From NCBI RefSeq assembly GCF_015350905.1, contig NZ_JADKRZ010000005.1, positions 288,139-352,138 of the forward strand: a stretch of DNA of 64,000 nt, in the 5' to 3' direction. Positions 34,730 through 43,688 of this stretch are shown piece after piece. A program made the position numbers and the translations under genes. Every line of letters starts with the position of its first letter. Positions within the stretch are counted from its first letter, which is position 1. The notes under the pieces are model-generated. The model was not told where the DNA came from. It was given only the letters and a program-made list of their open reading frames with translations, and ran no database searches. Source of the stretch: Curtobacterium sp. VKM Ac-2865 (GTDB lineage Bacteria > Actinomycetota > Actinomycetes > Actinomycetales > Microbacteriaceae).

Positions 34730-35968
34730 ATGGACTCCATCACCGTGCTTCGTTCCCGCGTCACCGCTGCCGCCTTCGGCGTGTCCGTGCTCGGCCTCAC
34801 CGCCGCGCTCGTCCCCACCATCTCCGTCGCGGCCGACGACACCATCGCCCCCGCCACCTCGGTGGTCAGCTGGGCAGACGGCGCCGACGACTTCACCGCC
34901 ATCGACACCGACAGCGCGACCCCGGCGATCCCGGCCGGCTGGTCCTGGCTGGGCCTCCAGGAGGGCAGCGAGACCGAGTACGCGACCGCGCTCGACCAGG
35001 TCGCCACGTTCTCCGTCAAGGGGATCACCGCGAAGGACGGCGCCGCTGTCGTGCTCCTGCACGGCCTGCAGGCGACCGTCACACCCGACGCCGTGCCCGC
35101 CCTCGTCGCGGACGCCTCCGCCACCGCGGGCGGCGACACCGAGGTCGGCCTGCTCATCGCCAAGGCCTCGTCGCCGAAGCTCGTCGAGGAGACCGTCTAC
35201 AGCGACGGCGGCCTGCAGGGTGCCGACACGCAGTGGCTGTCCGGCGGCAGTGCCGAGTCCACCGCCGACCTCGCCGCTGAGCTGACGGCCAACGGCGAGG
35301 TCGTGTTCGGCTACGCGGTGCTGCTCAACGGTTCGACGATCGCCGCGCCACCCACGACCGACGAGCCCGCCCCGACCGCGACGCCGACGCCGACCGCAAC
35401 TGCGACGCCGACCGCGACCCCGCAGCCCACGCAGACCCCCACGGTGACGCCCAATGCGGCTCCGTCCGCACGGGTCGCCACCCCGGAGTCCGGGCTCGAG
35501 AAGCTGCTGCCGCAGTCGAGCGCCGCCGCCACCCCCTCCGCGCGTGCCGCGGTCGTGCCCGCCGACTCCGGCATCGCCGACCTGGTGATCGACGACACGA
35601 CGACGTACTTCACCGCGCAGCCGACCGCCGCGGCGAAGACCGTCACGTCGCCGCTCACGGTCAGCCAGGCCACCACCACCGGCTTCACCGTCAACGGCAC
35701 CGGCTTCGCCCCGGGCGAGACCATCCGCGTGGCCCTCACCGCGAGCGAGACCGGCATCCCGCTCCCGGGCACGCTCGTCGCGGACGCTGACGGCGCGTTC
35801 ACCGCCACCGTCGTCCTGCCGGCCGACACCAGCCCGAGCTCCTGGAACGTCGAGTTCACCGGCGTCTCCTCGGCGCAGGTGGCGTACGCACCGATCGACA
35901 TCGTCGCCGACCCGGCCGTCGCGCCGGTCGCGACACCGATCTCGGGTCGGGCCACCTTCACGGGCTGA
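34730..35968 (+). CDS. Secreted protein with Pro/Thr linker and Ig-like C-terminal domain
   Basis: A 412-residue secreted protein. The signal peptide (VTAAAFGVSVLGLTAALVPT, with a cut after SVAA) is followed by a compact region to about residue 205, a linker rich in Pro, Thr and Ala (about 205-250) and a C-terminal beta-strand domain (TTTGFTVNGTGFAPGETIRV) that resembles Ig-like cell-surface modules. No LPXTG motif. The ATG start lacks a Shine-Dalgarno sequence; GTG 34745 is an alternative. The L,D-transpeptidase gene starts 2 bp after its stop, so it may work at the cell wall. Confidence 0.65.
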   Translation: MDSITVLRSRVTAAAFGVSVLGLTAALVPTISVAADDTIAPATSVVSWADGADDFTAIDTDSATPAIPAGWSWLGLQEGSETEYATALDQVATFSVKGITAKDGAAVVLLHGLQATVTPDAVPALVADASATAGGDTEVGLLIAKASSPKLVEETVYSDGGLQGADTQWLSGGSAESTADLAAELTANGEVVFGYAVLLNGSTIAAPPTTDEPAPTATPTPTATATPTATPQPTQTPTVTPNAAPSARVATPESGLEKLLPQSSAAATPSARAAVVPADSGIADLVIDDTTTYFTAQPTAAAKTVTSPLTVSQATTTGFTVNGTGFAPGETIRVALTASETGIPLPGTLVADADGAFTATVVLPADTSPSSWNVEFTGVSSAQVAYAPIDIVADPAVAPVATPISGRATFTG

Positions 35969-35970
35969 CC

Positions 35971-36774
35971 GTGCGGCTGATCCCGACCGACCCACGGCGG
36001 CGTGCGACCCTGGTCGCCGCCGCCGTGGCGGTCGTGTGCGCCGGTGCCGTGGCGGTCGTCGCGACGAGCGCGATGTCGCCCGCGCCGATGCCCAGCTCGA
36101 CTCGCGCCGCCGTCGCCCAGAGCACCGCGCCCGTCCGGACGCCGACGCCGTCGCCCACCGCGACTCCGGGCGCGGTCGACGCCCCCGCGAGCACGACGAT
36201 CGCCACCGTCCGCGGTGCCGACGTCCCGGTGAGCGCTGCTCCCGGCGCCGCCGCCGCGTCGTCCCTGGCGAACCCGCAGGCCTCGGGTGCTCCACTGGTG
36301 TTCCGCGTGGTCGGCCAGCGCGACGGGTGGGTGCAGGTCCAGCTCCCGCGACGCCCGAACGGCAGCACCGGCTGGGTGCCGGACTCCGCCGTCAGCCTCT
36401 CGACGACGGTCTACGCGATCGTCGTCACCGAGGCGGACAACACCCTCGACCTCTACCGCGCCGGCAAGGTCGTCGACAGCTACCCCGTCGCCACCGGCAC
36501 GGGCGGCACGCCGACGCCGACCGGCCGGTTCGCGCTGACCGAGCTGCTCGCGCCGACGAACGGCGGCTACGGCCCGTTCGCGTACGGCACGACGGCGTTC
36601 TCCGACGTGCTCAACTCCTTCGGCGGCGGCCCGGGCCAGATCGGGCTGCACGGCACGGAGGACGCGTCGAGCATCGGCCAGGCCGCGTCCCACGGCTGCA
36701 TCCGGATGCACAACGCCGACATCACGACGCTCGTGAAGACGCTGCCGCTCGGCACCCCGTTCCAGGTGCGCTGA
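35971..36774 (+). CDS. L,D-transpeptidase (YkuD family)
   Basis: A 267-residue exported cell-wall enzyme. An N-terminal signal anchor (about residues 12-33), a Thr/Pro/Ala linker, an SH3-like stretch (GQRDGWVQVQLPRRPNGSTG) and a YkuD domain. The active site is ASHGCIRMHNADI with the nucleophile Cys and its partner His, preceded by GLHGTEDASSIG. It forms 3-3 crosslinks or attaches proteins to peptidoglycan. It starts (GTG) 2 bp after the upstream secreted protein gene. Confidence 0.9.
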   Translation: MRLIPTDPRRRATLVAAAVAVVCAGAVAVVATSAMSPAPMPSSTRAAVAQSTAPVRTPTPSPTATPGAVDAPASTTIATVRGADVPVSAAPGAAAASSLANPQASGAPLVFRVVGQRDGWVQVQLPRRPNGSTGWVPDSAVSLSTTVYAIVVTEADNTLDLYRAGKVVDSYPVATGTGGTPTPTGRFALTELLAPTNGGYGPFAYGTTAFSDVLNSFGGGPGQIGLHGTEDASSIGQAASHGCIRMHNADITTLVKTLPLGTPFQVR

Positions 36775-36842
36775 CCGGCCTGCGGGCAGCGCGTTCCTTC
36801 CCACATCGCTCGGCATGGGATGCGGGAACGCGCGTTGCGAGT

Positions 36843-36950
36843 CGGTTCGTTCGACCTCCTACGCGCCATTGGACCCACCACGCGCGCTTCGACCTGCAAC
36901 GCGCGGATGTGCCCCGCGCGGTGCGGCCCACAACGCGCGAATCCGCCCGC
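36843..36950 (-). repeat. Repeat family A, locus 2: degenerate array with 19-bp period
   Basis: In inverted orientation, cores related to CGCGCGNNNCGAC start at 36843, 36862, 36881 and 36900 (steps of 19 bp), then 36915 and 36934 (again 19 bp). The best copy is CGCGCGCTTCGAC at 36881. It lies in the convergent gap between the L,D-transpeptidase and a LysR gene. A one-armed family C motif (CGGACGGGAGGCTCG) follows at about 36968. Confidence 0.8.
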
Positions 36951-37010
36951 AACGCGTCCCCGCAACGCGGACGGGAGGCTCGGGGCGGCCCCGCCGCCCG
37001 CGTCACCAGC

Positions 37011-37925
37011 TCAGGTGGTGACGTCCAGGGCGGTGGCGACCAGGGCCTCCAGGACGGTGCGGACCACGGGGCGGACCGCACGGTCCGGTCGGACGAGTGC
37101 CTCGATGCGGCGGCCCGCGCGGACGTCCGCGAGCTCTGCCAGGTGGAAGCGCCCCGGTGCCCGCGTGCGTGAGGTGTACCGGGGGACGAGCGCGATCCCG
37201 TGACCCGCCGCCACCAGGTTCTCGATGACGGGCAGGTGGATCGTGCGGAACGCGACCGACGGCGGGGTGTCCCGGGCCGCGGCCATCGCGGTCAGCACGC
37301 GGTCGATCGGGTAGTCGCGCGGCACGCCGATCCACGTCTCGTCGACCACGTCGTCGATGCCCACACGGGTGCGGTCGGCGAGCCGGTGTCCCTCGGGCAG
37401 GGCGACGTCGAGCGGTTCCCGGAGCAGCGCGACGGTCTCGAGGGCCTGCCGGTGCGGCGGGGACGACCCGTCCGGGCGGTGCCCCACCACGACGTCGTGG
37501 TCGGCGGTGAGCGGCGCGAAGCCGTCCTCGCTGACGTCGACGTCGGAGAGCACCAGGTCGATCGCGGGGTGCTCCCGCATCCGGTCGAGCAGCCCGGGCA
37601 ACAGCAGCTCGGCGGCAGACGGGAAGATCGCGAGGTCGACGACGCCGGACGCGCCCCCGAGGTGCTCCTGCCAGGCGGCGTCGACGGTGGCGACCGCTGT
37701 GGCCACGACGCCGGCGAGCCCCGCGAGCACCTGCCCGTGTTCGGTGAGCCGGACCCCGCGGCCGACGCGTTCGACGAGCGGGACGCCGACCTGGCGCTGG
37801 AGGGTCTGCAGCTGCTGCGACACCGCGCTCGGGGTCCGGTGGGTGGCCGCCGCGACGGCCGTGACGGACCCGCGCTCGTCGAGCTCGCGGAGGACGGGGA
37901 GCAGCGTGACGTCGAAGCCGACCAT
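37011..37925 (-). CDS. LysR-family regulator
   Basis: A 304-residue LysR regulator with the N-terminal HTH (RGSVTAVAAATHRTPSAVSQ, about residues 19-38, followed by QLQTLQRQVGVPLVERVGRG) and a type 2 periplasmic-binding-like effector domain. It is divergent from the EamA exporter gene with 71 bp between starts, so that gene is the likely target. Effector unknown. Confidence 0.88.
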   Translation of the reverse strand: MVGFDVTLLPVLRELDERGSVTAVAAATHRTPSAVSQQLQTLQRQVGVPLVERVGRGVRLTEHGQVLAGLAGVVATAVATVDAAWQEHLGGASGVVDLAIFPSAAELLLPGLLDRMREHPAIDLVLSDVDVSEDGFAPLTADHDVVVGHRPDGSSPPHRQALETVALLREPLDVALPEGHRLADRTRVGIDDVVDETWIGVPRDYPIDRVLTAMAAARDTPPSVAFRTIHLPVIENLVAAGHGIALVPRYTSRTRAPGRFHLAELADVRAGRRIEALVRPDRAVRPVVRTVLEALVATALDVTT

Positions 37926-37996
37926 GCAGGGACACTACAACGTCGGTGTCGAAGTGTTCGCTGGTGCTACCGTCCGGGCTGCGGGAGCATCGGAGG

Positions 37997-38959
37997 GTGC
38001 TGCTCCGCGACCGTCTCCTCGCCCTGACCGTCGCCGTGGTCTGGGGCCTGAACTTCCCGGCGACGGCCATCGCGCTCGAGCACTGGCCGCCGTTCCTGCT
38101 CGCGGCGGTGCGGTTCACGCTGCTGGCGGTCCCGACGCTGCTGTTCGTGCCACGCCCGCCGATCCCGTTCCGGATGCTCGTGCTCGTCGGGGCGACGCTC
38201 GGGGTGCTGCAGTTCGCGTTCCTCTACCTCAGCATGGCGTCGGGGATGCCGTCCGGGCTGGCGTCGCTCGTGCTGCAGGCCTCGGCGCCGTTCACCGTCG
38301 TGCTCGCGGGGGTGTTCCTGCGCGAGCGGTTGACCCGGCGGCAGGTCGTCGGCGTCACGATCGCGGTCCTGGCCCTCGCCGCGATCGCCGTGCACCGCTC
38401 ACAGACGGCCGCGCTGCTGCCCGTCGTGCTGGCGCTCTGCGGGGCGCTCGGGTGGGCGATCGGCAACGTGGCGACGCGGAAGGCCGGGGCGCCGAACGGG
38501 CTGCACCTGACGCTGTGGTGGTCGGTGGTGCCGCCGATCCCGATGGCGGTGCTGTCGTTCGTCGTCGAGGGGCCGGCGCGGATGGGGCAGGCGCTCGGGA
38601 CGGCCTTCACGCTCGAGGCGCTGCCCGCCGACCTCGGGCTGCTGTACATCGTGCTCGTGGCGTCGCTCGTCGGGTACGGCCTGTGGACGCGGCTGATGTC
38701 GCGGTACCCGTCGAGCACCGTCGCGCCGTTCTCGATGCTCGTCCCCGTGGTCGGGGTGCTGGCGTCGTGGCTGGCGTTCGGCGAGGTGCCCGACCTGGTC
38801 GAGGTCGTCGCGGGCGTGGTCGTCGTCGGCGGGGTGCTGTGGGCGTCGCGGACGCCGCAGCTCACCCTGGCTGCCCCGGTTGCCGGAACGCCGGCGGCCA
38901 CCATCCCCGCCGTCACCCCTGCAGCCGTCAGCCCCGGTGTGCCCGACGGTCCGCGATGA
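37997..38959 (+). CDS. EamA/DMT-family exporter
   Basis: A 320-residue drug/metabolite transporter with ten transmembrane segments in two EamA repeats (LTVAVVWGLNFPATAIALEH, then ALCGALGWAIGNVATRKAGA), the family of RhaT/YdcZ-type amino-acid and metabolite exporters. GTG 37997 is chosen; an upstream GTG 37946 in the same frame is possible. Its 3' end overlaps the convergent epimerase gene by 32 bp. Confidence 0.85.
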   Translation: MLLRDRLLALTVAVVWGLNFPATAIALEHWPPFLLAAVRFTLLAVPTLLFVPRPPIPFRMLVLVGATLGVLQFAFLYLSMASGMPSGLASLVLQASAPFTVVLAGVFLRERLTRRQVVGVTIAVLALAAIAVHRSQTAALLPVVLALCGALGWAIGNVATRKAGAPNGLHLTLWWSVVPPIPMAVLSFVVEGPARMGQALGTAFTLEALPADLGLLYIVLVASLVGYGLWTRLMSRYPSSTVAPFSMLVPVVGVLASWLAFGEVPDLVEVVAGVVVVGGVLWASRTPQLTLAAPVAGTPAATIPAVTPAAVSPGVPDGPR

Positions 38960-39920
38960 TGTCCGCGAGCGCCCCGTGGAGCAGCGGGTACCGGAACTCG
39001 TAGCCCGCCTGCACGAGGCGCGTCGGCACCACCCACCGGCTCTTCAGCACGAGCTCCGTCTCGGTGCGGATCGCGAACGACCCGAGCTCGAGCATCCACC
39101 GCCAGGTCGGCAGGCCGAAGCGCCGCCCGACGGCCTCCCGGATCGTGGCCATGACGGTGCGGTTGTCGGACGGGTTCGGGCTCGTCACGTTCACGGCGCC
39201 GTCGAGGTCGTCGTGGTCGCGGATGAACCGGATCGCGCCGAGGACGTCCGCGATGTGCACCCAGCTGAAGCGCTGCCGCCCGTGGGTGTGGCGGTCGTGG
39301 TGGTACGTCCCCGCGGCCAGCCGAGCCCGGGTCGGGAACCAGGGACCGTCGTACTGCGGGCCGCCGAGCCCCGCCTGCGCGAGCCGGAGGAGCGGCACGA
39401 GGGCGCTGCCGTCCCCGAGGACGATCGCCATCCGGAGCGCGACCCGACGGGTACCGGGCAGGTCGGCGGCGAACAGGGCGTCCTCCCACGCGCGGGCGAC
39501 CCCGACCGAGAAGCCCTCGCCGAGCTCGCCGGTGGCCTCGTCCTGCGGGTGGTCGTCGGCGTGCCGGTAGATCGTCGCGGTCGAGGCGTTCAGCCACAGC
39601 GGCGTGGGGTGCTCGGACGTGCGGATGGCCTCGGCGAGCTCGAACGTGGTGTCGACGCGCGAACGGATGATCTCCGCCCGGTTACGCCGGCCGTAGCGGC
39701 AGTTGACGCTCTTGCCGGCCATGTTCACGACGATCGCGGCCCCGTCCACGAGTTCGCGGACCCGGAGCGTGTTGCCCCAGACCGCGTCGCCGGTGCGGCC
39801 GATGGTGACGACCTCGTAGCCCTCGTCGCGGAAGGCGTCCTGCAGGTACGTCCCGACGAACCCGCTCGCCCCCGCGATCACCGCGCGGCCCTTGGTCGTC
39901 CTGGCGCTCTGGTCACTCAT
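38928..39920 (-). CDS. TIGR01777-family NAD-dependent epimerase/dehydratase
   Basis: A 330-residue extended SDR. The NAD(P) motif GASGFVGTYLQDAF is at residues 18-31, LWLNASTATIYRHADDHPQD replaces the usual YxxxK context, and FSWVHIADVLGAIRFI is characteristic of TIGR01777 (YfcH-like). It is encoded after the DUF4166 gene with an 8-bp overlap. Substrate unknown. Confidence 0.85.
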   Translation of the reverse strand: MSDQSARTTKGRAVIAGASGFVGTYLQDAFRDEGYEVVTIGRTGDAVWGNTLRVRELVDGAAIVVNMAGKSVNCRYGRRNRAEIIRSRVDTTFELAEAIRTSEHPTPLWLNASTATIYRHADDHPQDEATGELGEGFSVGVARAWEDALFAADLPGTRRVALRMAIVLGDGSALVPLLRLAQAGLGGPQYDGPWFPTRARLAAGTYHHDRHTHGRQRFSWVHIADVLGAIRFIRDHDDLDGAVNVTSPNPSDNRTVMATIREAVGRRFGLPTWRWMLELGSFAIRTETELVLKSRWVVPTRLVQAGYEFRYPLLHGALADIIADRRAHRG

Positions 39921-40593
39921 CGTGCTCCCCGTCCTGTCCCGGCGCGATCGCGTACCGGAACGCCCCCTCGTACCGGTACAGCGTGCCGAGGATCGGCGCG
40001 GAGAGCACCAGGGACACGCGCTGGCGGTCGGCTTCGTCATCGAATCGTTCCGTGAGCGTGACCCGCGGGGACACGACAGCCGGGAGGCTCCACCCGCGAC
40101 CCAGCGCACGGAACGACACGCGCGTGGAGACCAGGCGCAGGACGCCGGCGTCCGGGCCGTGTGCGTCGACCTCCGCCCGCAGGTCGGCGCTGACGCGCCC
40201 ACGGCGACCGAGGTGGTCGACCAGCCCGTGCGGCCCGGCGGCGATGGCGTCCACCATCGTGCGGTCCCCGGAGCGGAACCGGAAGGTGCGGTGCGCGCGG
40301 ACGGCGACCCGAGCCTCCTGGCCGGTGCCGGGGTGACCGCGGCCGACGCGGACCGGGCGGTTCGACACCGTGAAGGGGACGTCGTGCTCCCAGACCGGGA
40401 ACAGCACGCCGTCGCGGGCGAAGACCGCGAGGACGGGCCACAGCCAGCGCCGCGGGGTGCCGACCACGCTGAAGACACCCTCGCCGCGGCCGACGTGGCC
40501 GGACGGGATCGGGCCGAAGTACGTGCGGAGGCGCGGGTGCAGCCGGGCGAGGACCTCGGGTGCGACGGTGCGCTGCCAGGGTGAGTCGGTCAC
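39913..40593 (-). CDS. DUF4166 domain protein
   Basis: A 226-residue protein. PRLRTYFGPIPSGHVGRGEG near residue 20 and RGWSLPAVVSPRVTLTERFD near residue 170 mark DUF4166, a domain often fused to or paired with SDR-type epimerases, as in the adjacent gene. The leaderless GTG start follows CAGGAT by 7 nt. The reaction is unknown. Confidence 0.8.
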   Translation of the reverse strand: MTDSPWQRTVAPEVLARLHPRLRTYFGPIPSGHVGRGEGVFSVVGTPRRWLWPVLAVFARDGVLFPVWEHDVPFTVSNRPVRVGRGHPGTGQEARVAVRAHRTFRFRSGDRTMVDAIAAGPHGLVDHLGRRGRVSADLRAEVDAHGPDAGVLRLVSTRVSFRALGRGWSLPAVVSPRVTLTERFDDEADRQRVSLVLSAPILGTLYRYEGAFRYAIAPGQDGEHDE

Positions 40594-40641
40594 GCTGACG
40601 ATCCTGGCAGGTCGTCAGTCGTGCTCCCTACGATTGGGTCC

Positions 40642-41556
40642 ATGGGACACGACCACGGGCACGGGCACGCCGGCGGGAACGAGCGCGCCCTGCTCATCGC
40701 GTTCTGCATCTCCGCGACGATCCTGCTGGCCGAGGTGGTCGGCGCGGTCGTCACCGGGTCCCTGGCGCTGCTCGTCGACGCCGGGCACATGGTCGTGGAC
40801 ACCGGCGGCATCGGCATCGGGCTCGTCGCCACCCGGCTCGCGCGGCGCTCCCCCACCTCGCAGCGCACGTGGGGCTACCAGCGGGCGGAGGTCCTCGGGG
40901 CCACGGCGCAGGCGGCGATCCTGCTCGCCGTCGGCGTCTACGTGATCATCTCGGGCGTGCAGCGGTTGTTCGTCCCCGCGGAGATCCACTCGGGGCCGCT
41001 GCTGGTGTTCGGGGCGATCGGCCTGGTGGGCAACCTCGTCGCGTACGCGGTGCTGATGCGGGCCTCCGGCGTGGACTTCACGTCCAGGGCTGCTCGGCTC
41101 GAGGTCCTCAACGACACGCTCGGCTCCGTCGCCGTGATCATCGCCGCGATCGTGCTCGGGGCCACCGGCTGGGACCGCGCCGACTCGGTCGCGGCGCTCG
41201 TCATCGGGGTGCTCATCCTGCCGCGGGCGATCCGGCTGCTCCGCGAGACCGCCAACGTCCTGCTCGAGGCCACGCCGCCCGGCCTCGACCTCGAGGCCGT
41301 GCGGTTCCACATCCTCGAGCTCGAGCACGTGATCGCCGTGCACGACCTGCACGCCACGCTCGTCGCCACGGGGGTGCCGAACCTCACCGCGCACGTGGTG
41401 GTGGACGACCACTGCTTCACGACGTCGCACGCGCCGGAGATCCTCGACGAGCTGCAGCGCTGCGTGGCGGAGCACTTCGACGTGCCGGTCGCGCACTCGA
41501 CGTTCCAGCTCGAGCCCGCGTCGCACCAGCGGCACGAGCACGAGGTGCACGCGTAG
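40642..41556 (+). CDS. Cation diffusion facilitator (zinc/cadmium exporter, CzcD-like)
   Basis: A 304-residue CDF antiporter with six transmembrane segments and a cytoplasmic C-terminal domain; it expels Zn2+ and similar ions with H+. GHDHGHGHAGG at the N-terminus is a metal-binding His run. The motif LLVDAGHMVVDTGGIGI carries the transport-site residues of the second helix, and the other Asp/His pair is in RLEVLNDTLGSVAVI. Leaderless start: ATG 7 nt after TACGAT. The C-terminus also contains several His residues (SHQRHEHEVHA). Confidence 0.9.
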   Translation: MGHDHGHGHAGGNERALLIAFCISATILLAEVVGAVVTGSLALLVDAGHMVVDTGGIGIGLVATRLARRSPTSQRTWGYQRAEVLGATAQAAILLAVGVYVIISGVQRLFVPAEIHSGPLLVFGAIGLVGNLVAYAVLMRASGVDFTSRAARLEVLNDTLGSVAVIIAAIVLGATGWDRADSVAALVIGVLILPRAIRLLRETANVLLEATPPGLDLEAVRFHILELEHVIAVHDLHATLVATGVPNLTAHVVVDDHCFTTSHAPEILDELQRCVAEHFDVPVAHSTFQLEPASHQRHEHEVHA

Positions 41557-41579
41557 GGACGGTGTGGGCGTGCCGCTCG

Positions 41580-41627
41580 CCGACTCCGAACGACACCATC
41601 GCTGTCGTACGACGTCGACGTTGTCGC
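41580..41627 (+). repeat. Repeat family B, copy 3 (48 bp)
   Basis: Same 48-bp element as at 13.90 and 13.98 kb, same strand: CCGACTCCGAACGACACCAT, then CGCTGTCGTACGACGTCG and ACGTTGTCGC. It lies in the convergent gap between the CDF exporter and the next gene. Confidence 0.85.
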
Positions 41628-41661
41628 ATCGAGTCGGGACGGGCGGAGCGGGCGCCTCGCG

Positions 41662-42252
41662 TCAGCAGTCGTCGGTGCGCGTGGGGTAGGCGGTGATCAC
41701 GCGGTCGGTCGTGGCGGAGACGATGACCTTCACGAAGGCGTCCGGCGACGGCGTCGACCCGTCGTCGAACCGGACGGGAGCGGCATAGCAGACCTTGCCG
41801 TCGCCCGCATCGACCGGGAAGCCCGACCGCGGTGCCGACACGGCCGTCTCCACCGCCGTGAGCATGGCGTCGTCCCAGTCGCGGTCGCCCCTGCCGCCGA
41901 GGACGTCCTGCCAGTCGCCGGTGTGCCGCACGCGGATGTGCTCGTAGCCCTGGCTGCCGTTCCCGCACTGCAGGACGACCTCGCCCAGCGCGGCGGTGTC
42001 GTACCGGGCGACCTCGGCGCGGCTGCTCCGGTCGCACGAGGCCAGCACGGCGTCCCCGGGCAGGTCTTCGCCACGTCGGTCGATGACCACCGTGCCGTCG
42101 GCGGTCGCCACGGCCGCGGGAGCCGTCGTCGCGCTGAGCACCGGGTCGTCGCCGCTCCGCTGCGTGCCGAGGGCGAACCCTCCGGCGACGAGCCCGACGG
42201 CCACCACGACGGCCAGGCCGGCCACGACTGATCGGTTGCGCTGCGTCGGCAT
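41662..42252 (-). CDS. Hypothetical membrane-anchored extracytoplasmic protein
   Basis: A 196-residue protein with one N-terminal transmembrane or signal segment (about residues 9-29: VVAGLAVVVAVGLVAGGFAL) and an extracytoplasmic domain with four cysteines (LASCDRS, LQCGNG, KVCYAA, TDDC). No family recognised. The ATG follows CATACT by 6 nt, so it probably has its own leaderless promoter. Confidence 0.65.
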   Translation of the reverse strand: MPTQRNRSVVAGLAVVVAVGLVAGGFALGTQRSGDDPVLSATTAPAAVATADGTVVIDRRGEDLPGDAVLASCDRSSRAEVARYDTAALGEVVLQCGNGSQGYEHIRVRHTGDWQDVLGGRGDRDWDDAMLTAVETAVSAPRSGFPVDAGDGKVCYAAPVRFDDGSTPSPDAFVKVIVSATTDRVITAYPTRTDDC

Positions 42253-42276
42253 GCGGCCAGTATGCCGGAGGTGGGA

Positions 42277-42319
42277 CGAGCCTCCAGGCCGGGGCACGGC
42301 CCACCGGACTGGAGGCTCG
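42277..42319. terminator. Family C hairpin after the MFS gene
   Basis: CGAGCCTCCAG (42277-42287) pairs with CTGGAGGCTCG (42309-42319); inside, CCGG pairs with CCGG. It lies 8 bp beyond the stop of the leftward MFS gene. Confidence 0.75.
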
Positions 42320-42326
42320 GGACGGC

Positions 42327-43607
42327 TCAGGCGCGCGCGGCCAGTCGGATCCCGGCGACGACGGTGAGCGCGGAGACGAGCACCACGTACCCGATGAGGA
42401 CGGGGAGCGTCGGGAGCACCAGGAGCGCGGCACCGACCGCCACGACCGGCACGGTGAGCCCGGCGTAGGCGATGAGGAAGACGGTGGCGAGGACCCCGCC
42501 GCGCTGCTCCGGGGCGGCCAGGGCGCCGGCGCTGCCGATCGCGGCTCGGAAGATCAGGCCGACGCCCGCACCAGCGACGACACCGCCGCCGATGAAGCCG
42601 GCGACCTGCAGGACCACGGCGGCACCGGCGAGGACCAGGAGGCCACCGACGAGCAGCACCATGCCGAGGCGGATCTGGGCCCGCTGCGAGAGCCGGGCGA
42701 AGACGAGCTGCGAGAGGGCGCTCGCGGCGAAGACGCCGAACGTGGTGGCACCGGCGGCGAGTCGGTCGGTGACGTGGAAGGTGGTGCCGAGGAAGGTCGG
42801 CGCGACCGAGGTGAACAGGCCCTGCACCGCGAGCGCGGCGAACGCGGCGACGCCGGCGGCCCAGAACGCGGCGGACTTGCCGGCTGGCGCCTGGACGCGC
42901 TGGGGGCGGTAGGGGACGCGCTCCTCGGGGCGGTCCACGGTCTCGGGGGCGGCGAGCACGGCGACGAACGCCACGACGAGCAGGACGACGAAGACGGCGT
43001 ACGGCACCAGCAGCGGGGCGCCGACGAACTCGGCCAGGGCACCGCCGATGAGCGCGCCGAGCGACAGGCCGCCGAGGTTCACGACGCCGGCGGCGATGCT
43101 CGCGGTCTTGGCGGACCGCGGGTCACCGGTCGCGCGGACTCGGAGCTCCCCGAGGTGCGCGGTCGCCGTGGCGGTCAGCGTGCCGATGCCGAGACCGGTC
43201 ACGAAGCGGGCGACGATGAGGCCGCTGACGTCGTTCCAGACGAGGAACAGCACGGCCGCGACGAGCTCGAGGGCGATCGAGACGAGGATGAGCGGCTTGC
43301 GCCCGTGCACGTCGCTGAGGTGGCCGGCGAGCCAGAGGGACCCGACGACGCCGACGCCGTACGCCGCGAACACGATGGTCGTCGTGAAGGTCGGGAAGCC
43401 GTCACGCGCCTGGTAGAGCACGTAGAGCGGAGCCGGGACGGTCGCGAAGGCCATCACCGCGAGGAAGGCGAAGGCGACGGCCCAGAAGCCGGCCCCGTGA
43501 CGACGGCGGGTGTGCGCACGTCGGCCGCGAGGAGCGGGCACCCGGTCATCGGGTGTGGTGGGGGTGGAAGCGGTGGGCGTCGCCGCGCTGTCCGTGACGG
43601 TTGACAT
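42327..43607 (-). CDS. MFS transporter
   Basis: A 426-residue 12-helix major facilitator with a 40-residue polar N-terminus rich in Thr and Pro. The motif A-like loop GHLSDVHGRKPLILVSIALE after helix 2 and a GVGLIFRAAIGSAGALAAP block near helix 11 are typical. Probable proton-coupled efflux of an unknown compound. The divergent LysR gene is the likely regulator. Confidence 0.85.
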   Translation of the reverse strand: MSTVTDSAATPTASTPTTPDDRVPAPRGRRAHTRRRHGAGFWAVAFAFLAVMAFATVPAPLYVLYQARDGFPTFTTTIVFAAYGVGVVGSLWLAGHLSDVHGRKPLILVSIALELVAAVLFLVWNDVSGLIVARFVTGLGIGTLTATATAHLGELRVRATGDPRSAKTASIAAGVVNLGGLSLGALIGGALAEFVGAPLLVPYAVFVVLLVVAFVAVLAAPETVDRPEERVPYRPQRVQAPAGKSAAFWAAGVAAFAALAVQGLFTSVAPTFLGTTFHVTDRLAAGATTFGVFAASALSQLVFARLSQRAQIRLGMVLLVGGLLVLAGAAVVLQVAGFIGGGVVAGAGVGLIFRAAIGSAGALAAPEQRGGVLATVFLIAYAGLTVPVVAVGAALLVLPTLPVLIGYVVLVSALTVVAGIRLAARA

Positions 43608-43688
43608 GGTGCCATCGTCGTCCCGCCGGTCCATCATGTCGAACGGATCTCCTTGATGTCCGCCATCGACCTGCTCGATGATGGTCCG

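Noticed and set aside
39913..40593. DUF4166 protein and the epimerase as one fused gene
   Set aside because: The two frames differ and the genes overlap by 8 bp with separate start and stop codons.
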